DNA of 64,000 nucleotides, taken from contig OY987247.1 in the NCBI GenBank assembly GCA_963920765.1, positions 9,954,471 to 10,018,470 of the forward strand, in the 5' to 3' direction. Below the pieces are notes generated by a model. The model saw only the letters and a list, made by a program, of their open reading frames with translations, was not told where the DNA came from and did not search any database. This DNA is from Ulota crispa (lineage: Eukaryota > Streptophyta > Bryopsida > Orthotrichales > Orthotrichaceae). Shown here piece after piece: positions 1-13,020 of this stretch (the stretch's first letter is position 1; each line of letters starts with the position of its first letter). The position numbers were made by a program, and so were the translations under genes.

Positions 1-2729
1 AGCAGAAAATTTCCGAAAGTAGAACATAATGAAATGAAGCTTCTTGTCTTCTTCCAGTTGTGAAAATATAGTTCCCAAAGTAAAATTTGAGGCATCGGTT
101 TTTAAATAGAATGCATTTGAAAAATTTGAGTATCCTAAAATTGGAGCCGTAGTAAATGCGGTATTTAAATCCTGAATTTTTTTCTCTGCTAGTGCTCCCA
201 CTCGAGCTTGTCCTTGTTTGTCAACTAAGTGAGCGAAGCAGCAACTTGAGAATAGCTTTTGATGAAAACCCGATAAAAGTTAGCAAAACCAAAAAAACAT
301 TGTACGTTTCTAATAATCTTTGGAATTTTTCAAAACAAGATAGTTTCTACTTTTTTGGAATATATTTTTAAGCCTTCCGTGGTTGTAATGAATCTTAAAA
401 ATTCCATCTTAATTTACTGAAATAAAGACTTCTCTGCTTTGGCGTAGAATCCTCGTTTGCGTAACTTTTCAAGGACCAAACGAATGTGTTTTACATGATC
501 TTCATCATTTTTAAAAAATATCAAAATGTCATTTAAATAGATAACAACAAAGTTATCAAGATGCACTCAAATGATGTTATTTATCATATGTTGAAAGACT
601 GCTGGGACATTTATAAAACCAAAAGGCATGAAATTATATTCAAAGTGGTCATATCTTATATGAAATGCCGTTTTCCATTTGATTTTTTTTTTTTTATTCG
701 TACAAGATTGTAAGCTCTACGTAAGTTGATTTTTATAAAGATTTTTATATTTCTGGATTGATCTAAAAGTCCAAAGATCAAAAGTAATGAATAGCAACTC
801 TTTTTTGTTATTTTATTGAGACCTCAATAATCCACACACATTTGTAAGGAGCCATTTTTCTTTTTCACAAATAGAATAGGTGCTCTAGTAAGCAATTTTG
901 AGTGATGAATAAAGTTCTTGGCCAAATTCTTGTCAATATAATTCTGTAGTTCCGCCAACTCTGTTTATGATATATTATAAATTAGACCAAAAAGAAGTTG
1001 TGCTTCTGTTTCCAAGTCTATAATACAATCATATGGTTGGTGCTCCAGTAATATATCGATATGCTTCTTTAAAAAGACATCTTCAAAATTTTTATATTGC
1101 TCCGGTATACTAGCTGTTGTGATTTTTTCTTCACTAGTTAGAGCCGCATAAATAACAAATTATATATTTTGTTTGGTCATTTTTATAAACGTCTTTGCTG
1201 CAATGAACATAGGTTTTTCACTTGTGTTTTGCTACTTTGTTTGCTAACAGATTTCTTAATAGGTTTTTCAATATATTGTGTAACCAATTTATTAACTAGA
1301 TGACTTTTAAAGACAACCATCTTTTATAACTTCCAGTCTATTGACGGATTGTCCTCTATTAATTATGAAAAACAAAAAATAATAAAATTTGAGGAGGTTT
1401 TAATGACATTGAAAATAATTTGATTATTATAGCCTTCAAATATTACTTCTAAAAGTATTGTTGTAATATTGTCAAAAGACAAAGGTCGTCTATCTATCAT
1501 TTCTACATTGATCAACTGAGATTTCTGAATTAAAAAGAATTTGTGACTTTTAACAAATTTTTTATCTAAAAAACAAGCAGATGCTCCTGAATCTAATAGA
1601 GTAGTGGTTTTAAGTTTCTGAAGACCAATGGATAAAGAAATAATAAAATAAAAAGTAGGTTGAGCAAAAAGGGTGGAATCTAAGTGTTGTTGTGCAATTG
1701 CATTATCCAGTCACACGGTTCTTTTTGTAGCTGTGTATCTTTTTTATCTTGGATGACGACAATTCTGATCTTAACAATACGTTGACTCGGTTTTTTTGGA
1801 CAGTTGGGAATTCTGTAGCTTTTCTCATTACAATATAAACATAGTTTTTTTTCCATGCAATACTTATTTTCCTCCGGAATGAAATGTTTGACATATTTTG
1901 CATCGATCTGTATGTCTAGAGTCTCTGAATGCAAAGTTGGACTACTTGCCAATATAAATGAAGTAGGACAAGTTGCTTGTTCCTTTAGTAAAATCTGGTC
2001 TTGACGGCGTTGGAAAAGTTAGTAGTTGCATTTAACTGTTTAACTAATTGCCTCATTTAACATTTACGGATCAGAAAATGATAAAAATAAATCTTTTAGA
2101 AAATATTTTAATCCCTAATAGAATTAATTCATGGGGGTTGCTTCATTTTAATTGATGTCCTACGGAAGTTGTCAAAAGTTCAAGGTGTAAACCAATGCAA
2201 AACGTGTTCCTTGTCTTAAGGACCAAATTTTTATAGTTACCCAACAAACATTATCATGTTCACCAAACGCTTTCGCAAAAGTTTCAAGAAAAGTGTCAAA
2301 ATTTATTCAATATTGGTGAGTTTTTTTGAATAAAAGAGCAAACTATGATAAAGTTTGTCTTGTAAATAATGTTCCAACCAATCTAACTTGTGATTCATGT
2401 GTTGAATAGCGTTTCAATTATAACGTAATCATCAATCGAATTTGATTAACAACCCTTCAAAACTTGGAGCGCATGTCATCAAATTTTTCATGAAGATTAA
2501 TACGAGGTTTCTTTTGTTGTAGTGGTGGTGGTATATTTTGTCAAACCACAAGTGGAACCTCTTTTTCCAAATTGGCAAAAAGTTGGTCTTGTTGAAGACC
2601 ACCAATAACTCTTTTAATTGTAATGGTCCAATTTGGCAACGTGGTGATAGCATTGAAGATGGCTTCTAATTTAGACTCTACAGCTTTGCACATGACAAAA
2701 TCTTGAAGTTCAGCCATACTAATAGACAA
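1..2729 (-). pseudogene. Decayed Ty3/gypsy retrotransposon gag-pol (5' part; runs off the window)
   Basis: Reading the minus strand from about 2729 toward 1, the order is gag, protease, reverse transcriptase, RNase H, as in Ty3/gypsy elements. A gag zinc-knuckle remnant lies near 1800-1850 (CLYCNEKSYRIPNC; the usual His is Tyr). A retroviral-type aspartic protease motif (TLLDSGASACF) is near 1570-1605. The RT palm is at about 480-650, with [15 protein letters not shown] followed by YLNDILIF, where the family normally has YLDD. The start of RNase H (YLKTDASNFTLG) is at about 50-120. In-frame stops, for example just before the YLND block, and frame changes show the copy is dead. The integrase and 3' LTR would lie left of position 1. 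Family assignment is from domain order and motifs; clade is not resolved. Confidence 0.85.
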
Positions 2730-2907
2730 AAAATAACAGGGTTTATAAAATAATTTAAAATATTGGTTTAGAGGAGGTGAACTGCAACTTCTAAACCTTT
2801 AAACCTTCAAGGAAAAAGGATGTTCGCAACACTTACAAGAAGAACAAGACACAAATATTGTAATAAATGAGATATCAGATTAGAGGAGGTAAATTCCAAC
2901 CTCTAAC

Positions 2908-2924
2908 AAGGGTTCTGATACTCA
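2908..2924 (-). other. Probable primer-binding site of the Ty3/gypsy relic
   Basis: On the minus strand the sequence GAGTATCAGAACCC lies just upstream of the gag remnant. It resembles the initiator tRNA-Met primer-binding site of plant LTR elements (TGGTATCAGAGCC) with a few changes. Its place, upstream of gag in the element's own direction, is what is expected. Confidence 0.5.
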
Positions 2925-3230
2925 AGTGAAGTAAGACTCGACAAACTGTCACAGACATAAAAATAGAAAGATAATCGATAAAAATTAGGAATGAACTTAG
3001 ATTCAAAGATGAAAAAATAAATATCAAAGGAGGTGAGCGATGGCTCCAAGAGATGTGTTGTCAAGTCACTTTAGTCTTAATTTCTATATATACTTTGATC
3101 TAAAGTAAAAGAAATTTAAAGTAAAAGATATTCTAAAGTCAAAAGTAAAAGAAAACGGAACATTTTGAAGAAATTTTTTTAACACCTATTGTCTTTTTTG
3201 TTGCAATGTTTGAATGACCCTAATAAATGC
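2925..3230 (-). repeat. Likely 5' LTR remnant of the Ty3/gypsy relic
   Basis: By position, the stretch on the far side of the primer-binding site should be the 5' LTR. It is AT-rich and has repeated AAAGTAAAAGA-type runs near 3105-3150. The outer LTR edge is not determined, and no second LTR is in the window to compare with, so the limits are a guess. Confidence 0.3.
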
Positions 3231-3759
3231 ATTGAGAATAAAACTCCTTTAAACATACTTTACTACTAGAAAAAAACGTGCAAAATAAGACTCTATAAAA
3301 GACTGATTTTTGAGTTGTTTAGGATACAAGCGACTCTTTTACAACTATACAACTACATAGTCATGTTCTAGTTCTAGAAAACCTGTCGTTTAGGACATTT
3401 CAGCAATACGATAGTTCTCTTCCATCTAACACAACCGACACTGTATTAACTTCTTTCTGTCAGATTTTTTCTTCCAACGGGTCATCAACTAAATGCCCAA
3501 ATAAATACTAGATTCTCTACTCACATATGACTATTCATGGATACGGATACAATTGCAATACAACTTGTGGTAGGATCCACTTTTTTTAAATTGTTCTATT
3601 TCTATTTACTAAGAGCAACTTTATGGATATTTATTTGTCCATTCAGGTGATCTTGTTAGTAGTGGGTTAGTCAAATTTCAATTGTGTAAGTCATTTATGG
3701 CAGTACTCTAAGTTGTATTTGTGTAATTATGTAGTTGTTATTCAGTCATAATTGTATCG

Positions 3760-3900
3760 TAGTTGAGTCATAATTGAGTTGTTGTTGCTTTGTAATTGAG
3801 TAGTAGTTGAGTTGTAGTTGAGTAGTAGTTGAGTTGTAGTTGAGTAGTAGTTGAATTGTAGTTGAGTTGTAATTGAGTAGTAGTTGAGTCGTAGCCTAGT
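3760..3900. repeat. GAGTTGTAGTTGAGTAGTA minisatellite
   Basis: Tandem, slightly varied copies of a roughly 10- or 20-bp unit built from GTTGAG and TAGTA. Looser GTCATAG/GTTGT motifs continue to about 4400. Not coding. Confidence 0.8.
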
Positions 3901-4654
3901 AGTCATCTAATCATCATAGAGTTGTATAGTGGTTCTTGTTCAATCATGGCATAGGGAGAATCTAGTGTCCACATAGTCATGGCAGAGTCATAGTATTGTC
4001 ATAGTTTAGTTGTTAATTTAATACTGCAAAATCATATAGTGATGATCAATGAGTCATGCTATAGTACTACCTTAGTGGCTATTGAGTTGTATTACAATCA
4101 CATTTTATTGGCCATTGAGTCACAGCAGAGTCATAATTCTTTGGACAAGTAGTTATTGCATAATTGATTTTGTAGTCACAAAGTCATGGCATAGTAATAA
4201 CACACTGAACATTGAGTAATATGAGAGTCATGTTGTTGTACTAATTACTAAGTTATAGAATAATAAAATCCTATTTGCTACAGATCCATCTTAGTTGTCA
4301 TTGAGTCCTACTAGAGTCGTAGCTTTCTGACATCTGAATTCAATCACACTTCACATGAAATCGAGGAGTTGCCACCTAGTTGTCATCTAGTCATCATTTA
4401 CTCCATAATTGATACACACACTTAATTTAGAGTATATATTAATTGTAAACACCAGATCAAAAAGCTTCCTATATATTAGAAACTCATAGCATATCCACTA
4501 CTTATTTAACAATCACAAACTATCACACATTGCCTTTTGTATCTACTCAACATCATGTGCACACACTTGCAATTCCATATAGACAACAAAAGCAAAACTT
4601 CAAAATTAGTTATAATGTGGTAGCGTTCGAAGCCAAAAAACCTTGATAAGTGTG

Positions 4655-4985
4655 CTGAACAAGCAAATTTGCAAAGAACACGGAGCCAACAAACATAGAG
4701 AAGAGCACAGAGCCAACAAACTGTGACAAGTGCGCGATACAAGCAAACATGAGAAGAGCGCAGAGTAAGCAAACTTGAGAAAAGCGCAAAGCGAGCAAAT
4801 CTAAGAAGATTGCAAAGCAAGTAAACCTCAACGCAGCAAGCAAACATGAGAAGAATATGGAGCCAACAAACCTCAGCAAAGCAAGCAAACATGAGAAGAA
4901 CGCGGAGCCAACAAACTTTGACAAATGCACATTGTCAACAAACTCTCAGAAGAGCACAGAGCCAGCAAACCAAGTCTATAGAGCT
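4655..4985. repeat. Degenerate minisatellite (AGCAAACATGAGAAGAGCGC type)
   Basis: Imperfect tandem units of about 22-23 bp, such as CAAACATGAGAAGAACGCGG alternating with AGCCAACAAAC. The repeats keep several frames open and give false reading frames on both strands. There is no sign of a real protein. Confidence 0.75.
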
Positions 4986-5926
4986 AAACTCTAAACTCAA
5001 AGGTGGTGGCCGCATCTTCACCCTACAAACTATCAACCCTAATTTCAAAATGAAGGGTCTAAACTGACTTTAAAACTACAACTTGATTTTAGAGGTGATT
5101 GCTATCAAAACTTAAATTATTATTATTTTTGGCAAATTTAACATCAATAGTATGTCTAAAACACATATTTACCTCAAAATAGATTATTTACATGCTAAAA
5201 TCCATATTGAAAAGCATTAGAAATAAGTTTTTTGCAAATTTTAAAATTCTAATTTCTAATATTTGAATGTGTTAATTTTCTTTTTTAAAATAAATCATAT
5301 CTTTTTTATTTATATCTTCTATCTTTAAAAATAAATAAGATTATGAAAAAAATTATTATTATTATGAAACATAAATTTTTAAGCTTTCAAAGAGCTTTAA
5401 TTGTAGTTTTTAAATTGTTGTAAATATTAATAATAATATTATTAATAATTTAATTTATGACTCATATACAACTAAATTACAACTAGCACATGCTTGGAGA
5501 AGATTATAAAGATCTCATTACGACTCATGTAAACCTAAAATACAATTAAATCGCTAAACCTACGGTTTAGTAAGCTAACAAAAATACACCCCTTTTAAAT
5601 AGTCAGTTGGAATTGGAGTAGGAAGAGCATGACATTTCTTGTTTTTTAAACATTCACTAGTAGGTGCTATTGAAATATCTGCCAAAGAGGACTTATTAGC
5701 ATTTGCAAAGTATTAGTAAACATTTGACTATTAGCACTTTATATAATGCACTCATTGCTAACATTGATGAGATGAGCTAGTTCGGACATTTTATACAACT
5801 CAAGATAAAATGTTAAGTAGAAGAAGAACAAGTAATAAGCAAATGGACTAGAACAACTACATAACAAGTATACAACAATTGCAAGAGTAACTGAGTTAGT
5901 TTGTAGTCCTTTAGTAGTTGGTGTAT

Positions 5927-6050
5927 AGTCTTGTAGTTGTTGTTTAGTCAATGTAAAGTTGGTACTTAGTCTTGTAGTTGTTGTTTAGTCAATGTAAAGT
6001 CAGTGCTTAGTCTTGTAGTTGTTGTGTAGTTGATATCAAGTCAATTTACA
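5927..6050. repeat. 41-bp tandem repeat, about three copies
   Basis: AGTCTTGTAGTTGTTG starts at about 5927, 5968 and 6009, a period of 41 bp. The second copy is nearly identical to the first and the third has drifted. The same GTTGT vocabulary occurs in the other repeats of the 3.3-6.7 kb block. Confidence 0.75.
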
Positions 6051-6699
6051 GTTGAGTAGTTGTTTAGCAATGGCAATGATCTAGTTGTTTTCATGACCAA
6101 ATTTGAAGATGAAAACCTCAAAAATATATTACAAATGGCAAAATATTTCAGTTGAGAAAAAGAAATGCATTGCATCTATAATACAACCGCATCAGTATAT
6201 TCCCTAATTAGATGTAGCACTCCAACACTAATCAACAACTGTGGAACAACTGGAAAACCACTTATTAATGTGCACATGTTCCAACCAAAATAAAAATGGT
6301 ATTGGGAGTTGCAACGCGAGCAACCTAAATATGAATTTTATTAATTATTTAATTTAACTCTATCAAGAGTCGTTTTATAGTTGTTTTATAGTTGTTCTAT
6401 AGTAATATTGTAGTAGTAAGAAGAAAAAGTTGTTTATTCATACGACTCACATACAACTCTAAGTCAAAGATGTCAAACTGCTTTGACGGCAACAAAGATT
6501 TCATCCAATCATGGACCCAAAATCATTCATCCCAAAATATACACAATAGATCTCATTATCCAAGTCAAAGAAACAACTGCACTACAACTGCTACAACTTC
6601 AACCATGACTAGAGTTGCTTTGTTGTCGTTGTGCAGTCGTTTAGGACAGTAAGTCGTTTGTTGTCAGTCAGATTTACCAAGGTTTTCTTCTACTATACA

Positions 6700-8480
6700 T
6701 GTTTTTGAGTAATTTAAAGGGATGATTGAAGTGCATGGGCAATTCAAATTACAAGTGTTTTAATTCTGCATGTGAGGTGCAATATGGATATGGATGTATT
6801 TCCCATTCTTTTGAAAATGTATAATGTAATGTACATCTATTATTTAGATCCATAGCAATTTGTCTATGGAATGCCAACATACCATATTTGCCTAAATGGT
6901 TGCTCACTATACTTTATTTAGAACATGTTCCTTGGATGGTGCTTCCTCCCTACACATAATTTCACATTTTTCTAGATAAAAGAACTAGATAAAAATCCAT
7001 GCAATAAATCTTGCAATTGCTCTTTGTACAGATTTAAAATATATATTCACTAATTTGGGAAAAATACTTGATTTTGGGACTTTTAAATTTTTCTATTGTT
7101 AAAAGTTTTTAGGTGATGTAGGATGAATTTTATGATGATTTCTTCAAGACCTTACATCAGTGATGAAATATCTTAAAGGAATTATCAAAAAACCAACTTT
7201 AAATTGCCAAAATATTCTCACAATTGCAAAATTTAGTATCCCAAAATTTGTTTTGGGAAAAAGTTCTTTCCAAATTAACAAATATTGTGTAGTTTATCTT
7301 TGATCATATTTATGCCATAATTTCTTAATTAAAAGGCATACTTTCCATATATTGAAAATTATACTTTATCTATTTCTGGCTTGATTGTTATATCTTTGTA
7401 AGACTTTGCATACTAAATTACATTTTCAAAAACTATAGGTTGTAAAACTTGAGACCATGTTGGATGTGATTCCTCTTGCCTAAAGCACATAGTTGCCTAG
7501 ACATCCTTTCAAAGATGGCTCTAGATAATTAGATCCAATTGCACTAATAGCAAAAATAAAGAGTTAATTTAGAATATTTAAGGAAATAACAAAACTTAAA
7601 AGTGGATGCGTTAAAAACAAAAAATTACTCTATGAGATGCTTTATTATTGTAACGTTATGCCCAAAAAACTATTCACTTTTTATACTTAAAAGTTTTGTT
7701 GATTTTTTGTGCCCCTGCTCATATTTCTTGAGAGGCCATGGTTAATAAATAAATTATTCATATGTGATAAATTTTGTCTAGAGAGTAGCCCTCTTAAAAT
7801 ACAATATTGAGGAATTAAAATCCCCTTTGCATTTGTAAATTTCTTTGTTGTTCTTTGTATATTATAAACTATCCATTCAATAACTACAAATAAGCAATTG
7901 TCTTGAGCATCTATAAGCTTGAATCTTGTTGTAACAAGCTTGATGGTTTCTCCACAAAGGTCCTCAAATTTATTTTGTTGTTTCATTTTGTTACTCTAAA
8001 GATTAAAACCTTTTACATTCCAATGTTTTGAATAGTTTTATACGTTCCAATGTTTTGAACAGTTTTAAATTGCTTCTTGAAGAAAGCAAGTAACACTAGT
8101 AGTAATGTTATTACAATGCATTTGTTTATTTTTAAAAAATTGAAAGAAAATTAATTGCATGAAATTAAAAATTGTAAATACAAAAGTAGATTTCCTTCCA
8201 CTTTATAATTGATAATTTCACACATCAAATCCAAAATGAATACATAGGATGTTGAAATCTAACAGCATGCTGTCTTTGTAGGGATCAAGGTTTTATTTGG
8301 GCATTTAAACGCCAAATTCCACCAAAGTTTCCTATTGAGCATTGGTCTTTAGGAAAATATCAACTTTAGGTGACGTGGATGTGCCACACCACCTACAATG
8401 TTGGGCCAGCACATGTCATATACACCTTGAACTAGCCAATTCAAGTCCTAAAGGTGCCAGCCATTATCTGACACATGCAC
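6700..8480. other. AT-rich stretch without a recognised gene
   Basis: There is an open frame of 99 codons on the minus strand at 7687-7986, but it matches no family I recognise and has no splice or codon support. I see no ordered motifs and no clear repeat ends here. Confidence 0.4.
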
Positions 8481-8829
8481 CTCCATCAAGTTCATCATCA
8501 CCAACTTTTAGCCATTAGATCTTCTAGGGTTAGATTCTAGAGCCAAGGTTATCCTCCTTTGCCATGGACTAATTGCCATCACCCATGGAATACTCTACAA
8601 AGTTTTTTGCTGTAGTTTGTGTGGATTGGTTGATGCTGTTGGCGCTTCAGCAACAAACCTCCATCCATTTAGCAAGTCATGAGGTGCGCATGGATTTCCA
8701 CACTACATACAAGGCTAGCCACTTAGAGAGCCATCCATTAGCACAAACAAGACAAAGACACACTCTCAGCGCTTGAAGTAGAATTTTGTAGGTCTTGGAT
8801 CACCATTCCACTACTCTTTTGCAAAGCTC

Positions 8830-8862
8830 ATGGCCTGTAAAATCCTTTGATTTTACAAGCCA
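8830..8862. other. Short hairpin
   Basis: GGCCTGTAAAATC is followed after a short loop by GATTTTACAAGCC. The arms pair almost perfectly. Function unknown; it could be a terminator-like or MITE remnant. Confidence 0.5.
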
Positions 8863-8869
8863 CCATCTT

Positions 8870-9090
8870 ATTTTGCATTAGCATAGCTCCTCTTACATAG
8901 TTCTTAGAGGTATTTGGTTTTTATCCCTCATTGGGTTTCTCAAATTTTTTCTCTATCTAGGGGCTTTTTCATGTATTTTGTATCATTCCTTGATTATACA
9001 ATGACTGACATCTTAGGACGCCCTTGGGTTTTTCCCCACAAGGGGTTTTTTCCTTTGCCATGGATTATCGCCAACGTCTCTCCAAAGCTA
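8870..9090 (+). repeat. Possible LTR fragment
   Basis: Contains GGGTTTTTCCCCACAAGGGG and nearby GGGTTTCTC and GGGGCTTTTTC stretches. These resemble the R/U5 region of plant Copia-type LTRs. A similar fragment (GGTTTTTCCCCCACGGGGC) lies at about 43610. No LTR pair, primer site or coding region is attached. Confidence 0.3.
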
Positions 9091-9960
9091 GTTCAAAGTA
9101 GCAACAGTCCTTTGCGTACTTGCAAATTGTAGTGCCTGCTTTGCATAGTTTAATGTTTTTCAATTGCCATCGTTGTGTCCATCACGTTGTTGCAATAGCC
9201 ACAAATAGTATGTTGCATTCATTTCTGTGTGTGAAAGAGGTAGTGGAGGTCCGTGAGAGAAGTAGTGGAGGATTGGAGGTAAGTGAGAGAGGTAGTGGAG
9301 GTGATTTTTGGGAGTTCCGATATTAGAGCTGCTCAACAGCTATGTAGCAGGCTAGCAATAATGGTCAGTTTGCAACAACAAGGTAAGAATTTGGCTGTTT
9401 GCATGTTTTTAAATTTCACTTACTAGGATTTGGGTTACCTTAGAGGCTTTGTTTGTTAATATCAAGGATTATGTTTTTGAGGTCTCCTGCAAGACAAGCA
9501 ACCCATTGTGCTCTGTCTATATTAAGCAAGTTTAGGGTCCAAACGTAGTTCCTAGTGTAGCACTTATTCTTTGAACAGTAGGTGGTTATGCTCATTGCTC
9601 AATTTCAACTTAGGACAAGAACAATTTAAAACTCCTAATTAGGGCTGCACACCCTATACATACACCTAATCTTGTTCTTGGACCTTGCAAGCACTCTTGT
9701 TCTTGGAGCTTGCAGCACTCCCTTTCCTATAGCTTGCAAGCACTCTTGCTCCTCAAGATTGCATGCTTACCTGTGTCTTGCACCTTTATCTGTTGTGGTT
9801 TATGGTGGTTAAGGGGAGGGTCTGTTCTTCTCAAAGTTTAGGTTTTATTAGCTAGATTAGGATTTGATTTTGGTGGGATAAAAATCTTGTAGGTTTTTGC
9901 AACTCTTATGTCATTGGTTACTAATTCTTGTTTTTGGATTATTCTTGGGTTTTTTGATTG
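9091..9960. other. No supported gene; GT-rich and purine-rich repeats
   Basis: Holds a GTGAGAGAGGTAGTGGAGG-type repeat near 9235-9300 and CTTGCAAGCACTCTTG repeats near 9690-9760. There is no coding evidence. It may be the 5' flank of the hAT-like relic that follows. Confidence 0.4.
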
Positions 9961-9968
9961 ACTAATAT

Positions 9969-12900
9969 GGCTATTGAGGCACTTATGGTGGGCAACACAA
10001 AGGCAGTAGCTATAGCTACAGAGATTGCTTTAAAGGCTAAGAAGAAGAAAGTTTGTGACAAATTTGTTAGCTTAGGCAACCCCTCTTAAGAAGTTGCAAG
10101 AGTCTTGCTTGACAGAAGAAAGGAGTAAAAAATGTTCAAGAGAAAGGTACAATTTGATATTTTTTGAGTTCCTCTTGCAAGGTTGACAATGAAGAAGAGC
10201 TTCAATCTTGTGGCGTTGATTCTTCACACCAAGGAAGTAGGAGAAAATCAAGAATGCTTGATGTTCCTCTTGTGTCTATATACACAATACTGAGATATGA
10301 AGGGGAGTCCAATGTTAGAGACCAAGTTCAAAGCTCTCTTGTGCTTAAATCAACCCCTCATGTGTAAAATTCAACCCATGTTGAGCTTAGTTTGACACCC
10401 CTACTTCAATAGAAGTGATGCTAAAAGAATCACAGGCAAAGGCGTATGTCAGCATTGGAGGCAATCTTGACTCTCCAAATATTCATTGTTTAGAGATGGA
10501 GGAGTCTAACCTTGACAATTTTGAACCTGAAGATGAAATTCCTCCTCCAAAGAAGATAAAGTCAAATTATAATTAAACTCACAAGTTTTAAATGGTGTGG
10601 GCTGCCCAACTCCCTTGGATAGAGATGAAACTCACTGCAAAGAGGGGCTTTTGCACATTGTTGTGTGCCATATAGGTACTTACACAAACGTTGGGAAGAA
10701 GGAGCCAAGTTGTTATGGGACCAAGATTGAATACCGCGACATGCAAAGCGGAGATCTCATAAAGCAAATATGCTTTAGTTTGTTGCCAAGGGCCCCACCA
10801 TGGTTCTTCAATAAATCAATCATTGCAATTTAGTTGAGTTAAAGCGCAAATGTGTACAATTTGCCACTCTCTTCCAAGTTCATTTTGCTAGGAGATCTAT
10901 GCTTGAGTTTGAGTCCAGGTCCAAGTTGTATTCTATCCTTGGTTTGCCTAATTTTCCATTTTTGCATTGGTCAGATAACTCTAGTTGGTTAATGGCAGCC
11001 CACATGTACTTGTTTATTCAATAGCAAATGAAAGCAATGATCAGTGCTGTTGATTTTATTGCCATGATTTGTGATGAAACATCTACAATTGATAACAAAA
11101 GCTACATGGTTGTGCATGTGTATGTTATGCAAAATTGGACTATGGTACCTATACTTGTGGCATTGCAGCAAGTTCACACTGATGGTGCAATAGTTGATGG
11201 CTTGACTAACTTGTTGGTTGGAATTTTGGCATTCACAAAGTGGACTAGATTCAACTGCAATAGTCAAAAAAACTAGTTTGTTTTGGCACAGATGGGATTT
11301 CTACAATCAAGGACATTGCATAGGTGTAACCACCCAATCACAGGAGAAGTTTGCCCCGTTCATGCAAGGTCAACATTGCATTCTTCATCTTGTAAATTTG
11401 GCAGTGAAGACTCTCTCTAATCTTGACCTATTTCATGCAATTGAGGATGTTTGTAGTGTAACTCAAAAATATTTTGTCCATAGCTCCAAAAAGTATGTAA
11501 AATTCCATACTCTAGCTCTGCTTTTGAATACTAAGGGCTTAAAGTTATTGAAGAATGTAACCACTTGTTGGATGAGCTTGATAGCCCCCTTGAAGAGTCT
11601 TATGAGTGAATACAAGAGTGTCATGGGCAAGATGACATTGGATTTTGAGAAGAAGAAGAAAAATGTAATCATCTAAGCTAATTCTTTTGCTTAAAATTTC
11701 ATTTTATATGTTTTCTCTATGGCTGTTTATAGCTGAAGTTTCTCCATGTATGCTTTGTTGATGAGTATTTTTTGATCAAGCTTCTTTTTATAAGTTTTAT
11801 GTTTTCTCTATGGTTTTTATGCCTGAAGTTTCTCTATGTATGCTTTGTCTATGATTATTTTTTGTTGAAGCTTCTTTTTATAAGTTCTATCTATATTTGA
11901 TGTGTATGATTTCTTTTTAATGCACAATAACTCACTTGTTGTCTTGTGTTTTGTAGAAAGTTTCACAAAGGAAAGCTCAACTTGTTTTGAATAAGTTGAT
12001 TGATCCTTATCATCCACTTGTTGTGGCAAGTGTGCTTCCCCTCTTGGAGTTGGTAGATGCCCTCATTCAATTTGCCCAAACACGTGATATATATGTGTAC
12101 AAATTTGTAGGGGCTCTTCAAACATGCCTCAAAATGTTGTTTGCATACTACATCAGTATTGAGGAGTTCTCTAGAAACAATTTTTTGGGTTTCTAGCATA
12201 TGATTAACCTTGACCATGATCAAATTTACCTAAAGTGGAGTGATATGGATTTGAATACTAAAAGGGAGCACTCATGCTTCATTGTAGGCAATGAGCTCAT
12301 TATAGCTATGCATGATAGCAAAGAGGTTAGTCATGAGGATGGGCTCAAATAATCTTTGATGTGAAGGCTGACATAAAAGGTATGCTAGAAGTTGTGCCTA
12401 CCATTTTCTTTTTATTTAGACATCTAATGAATTCTTGCAACTAGTATTATGTACCTTCTTTATAAATGGCTTATGTGATTTTTTGGTTGTATTGTACTTA
12501 TTAATGGTTGATAGACATTTGTTAATTATATTGTGCAATAGCAGCACAGCAATTCATTGTGGAGTTGAAGGCAAGATTCCCAATCCAGATCGTCATGCAT
12601 GCTTTTGGAGTGGTGGACCCATAGTATTGGCTACAAGAATCAGCTCCAAAGGTTTCATTTTGTAAGCACCTTGATATGCTTAAGAATTTCTATGGAGAGG
12701 CTCAATGGGTGGGAAATTATGAGAACAAGTGCCTTGTACTTGCACTATTGGACTAGTTTGAATTAGAACTTCCACAAATTCTCTTCAAAATGGCTATGAT
12801 TTTAAATGTTGTTGCAGCCATGGACTCTTTGGACAAAGTGAACCCACTCACAGGCCTTTGGTATATGCTAGATGCTAACAACACCTTAGCTAAGAGTATG

Positions 12901-13020
12901 TATAAATATGTCAAAGCCCAAATTGCCACAATCCATGTGCTTGGAGTAGTTGAAGATGAACAATGTTTTTCTTCTCTGACTTTTTTGAAAGATTGATTGA
13001 GGAATTGATTGGTAGACAAC
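9969..13020 (+). pseudogene. Broken hAT-like transposase gene
   Basis: Several collinear plus-strand segments resemble a plant hAT-like transposase. The catalytic-core start is at 11028-11270 (FIAMICDETSTIDNKSYM). At 11330-11660 lie the block with HCILHLVNLAVKTLSNL and the segment ending KGLKLLKNVTTCWMSL. A middle segment follows at 11957-12195. The C-terminal block is at 12790-12996 (KVNPLTGLWYMLD, then VLGVVEDEQCFSSLTFLK), corresponding to the hAT dimerisation end. A possible N-terminal piece rich in Lys starts at 9969. Stops and frameshifts break the frame, and about 280 bp of AT-rich, intron-like sequence separates the second and third segments. The ends of the element were not found. I am confident of the hAT-like affinity but not of the exact limits. 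Confidence 0.65.

Larger units (their letters stand above)
3261..6700. mobile_element. Candidate non-autonomous CACTA-like element
   Basis: The left edge reads ACTACTAGAAAAAAACGTG. The right edge, reverse complemented, reads TATAGTAGAAGAAAACC. Both resemble the CACTACnAGAAAA termini of CACTA (En/Spm) elements, although the first base is degraded. Inside both ends, short ACGACT, ACAACT and GTCGTTTAGGAC motifs recur in the same orientation relative to the end, as subterminal transposase-binding repeats do. The interior is a series of GTTGTAG/GAGTAG minisatellites. No transposase and no clear 3-bp target duplication are seen. The call could be wrong, and the region may instead be unrelated satellites. 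Confidence 0.38.

Noticed and set aside
4506-4930. Cys/Leu-rich repeated open frames of 106-128 codons on the minus strand
   Set aside because: They are produced by the minisatellite; both overlapping frames look equally protein-like and neither has a family match.
5927-6050. CRISPR-like array
   Set aside because: The 41-bp units are adjacent with no spacers, and this is plant nuclear DNA.
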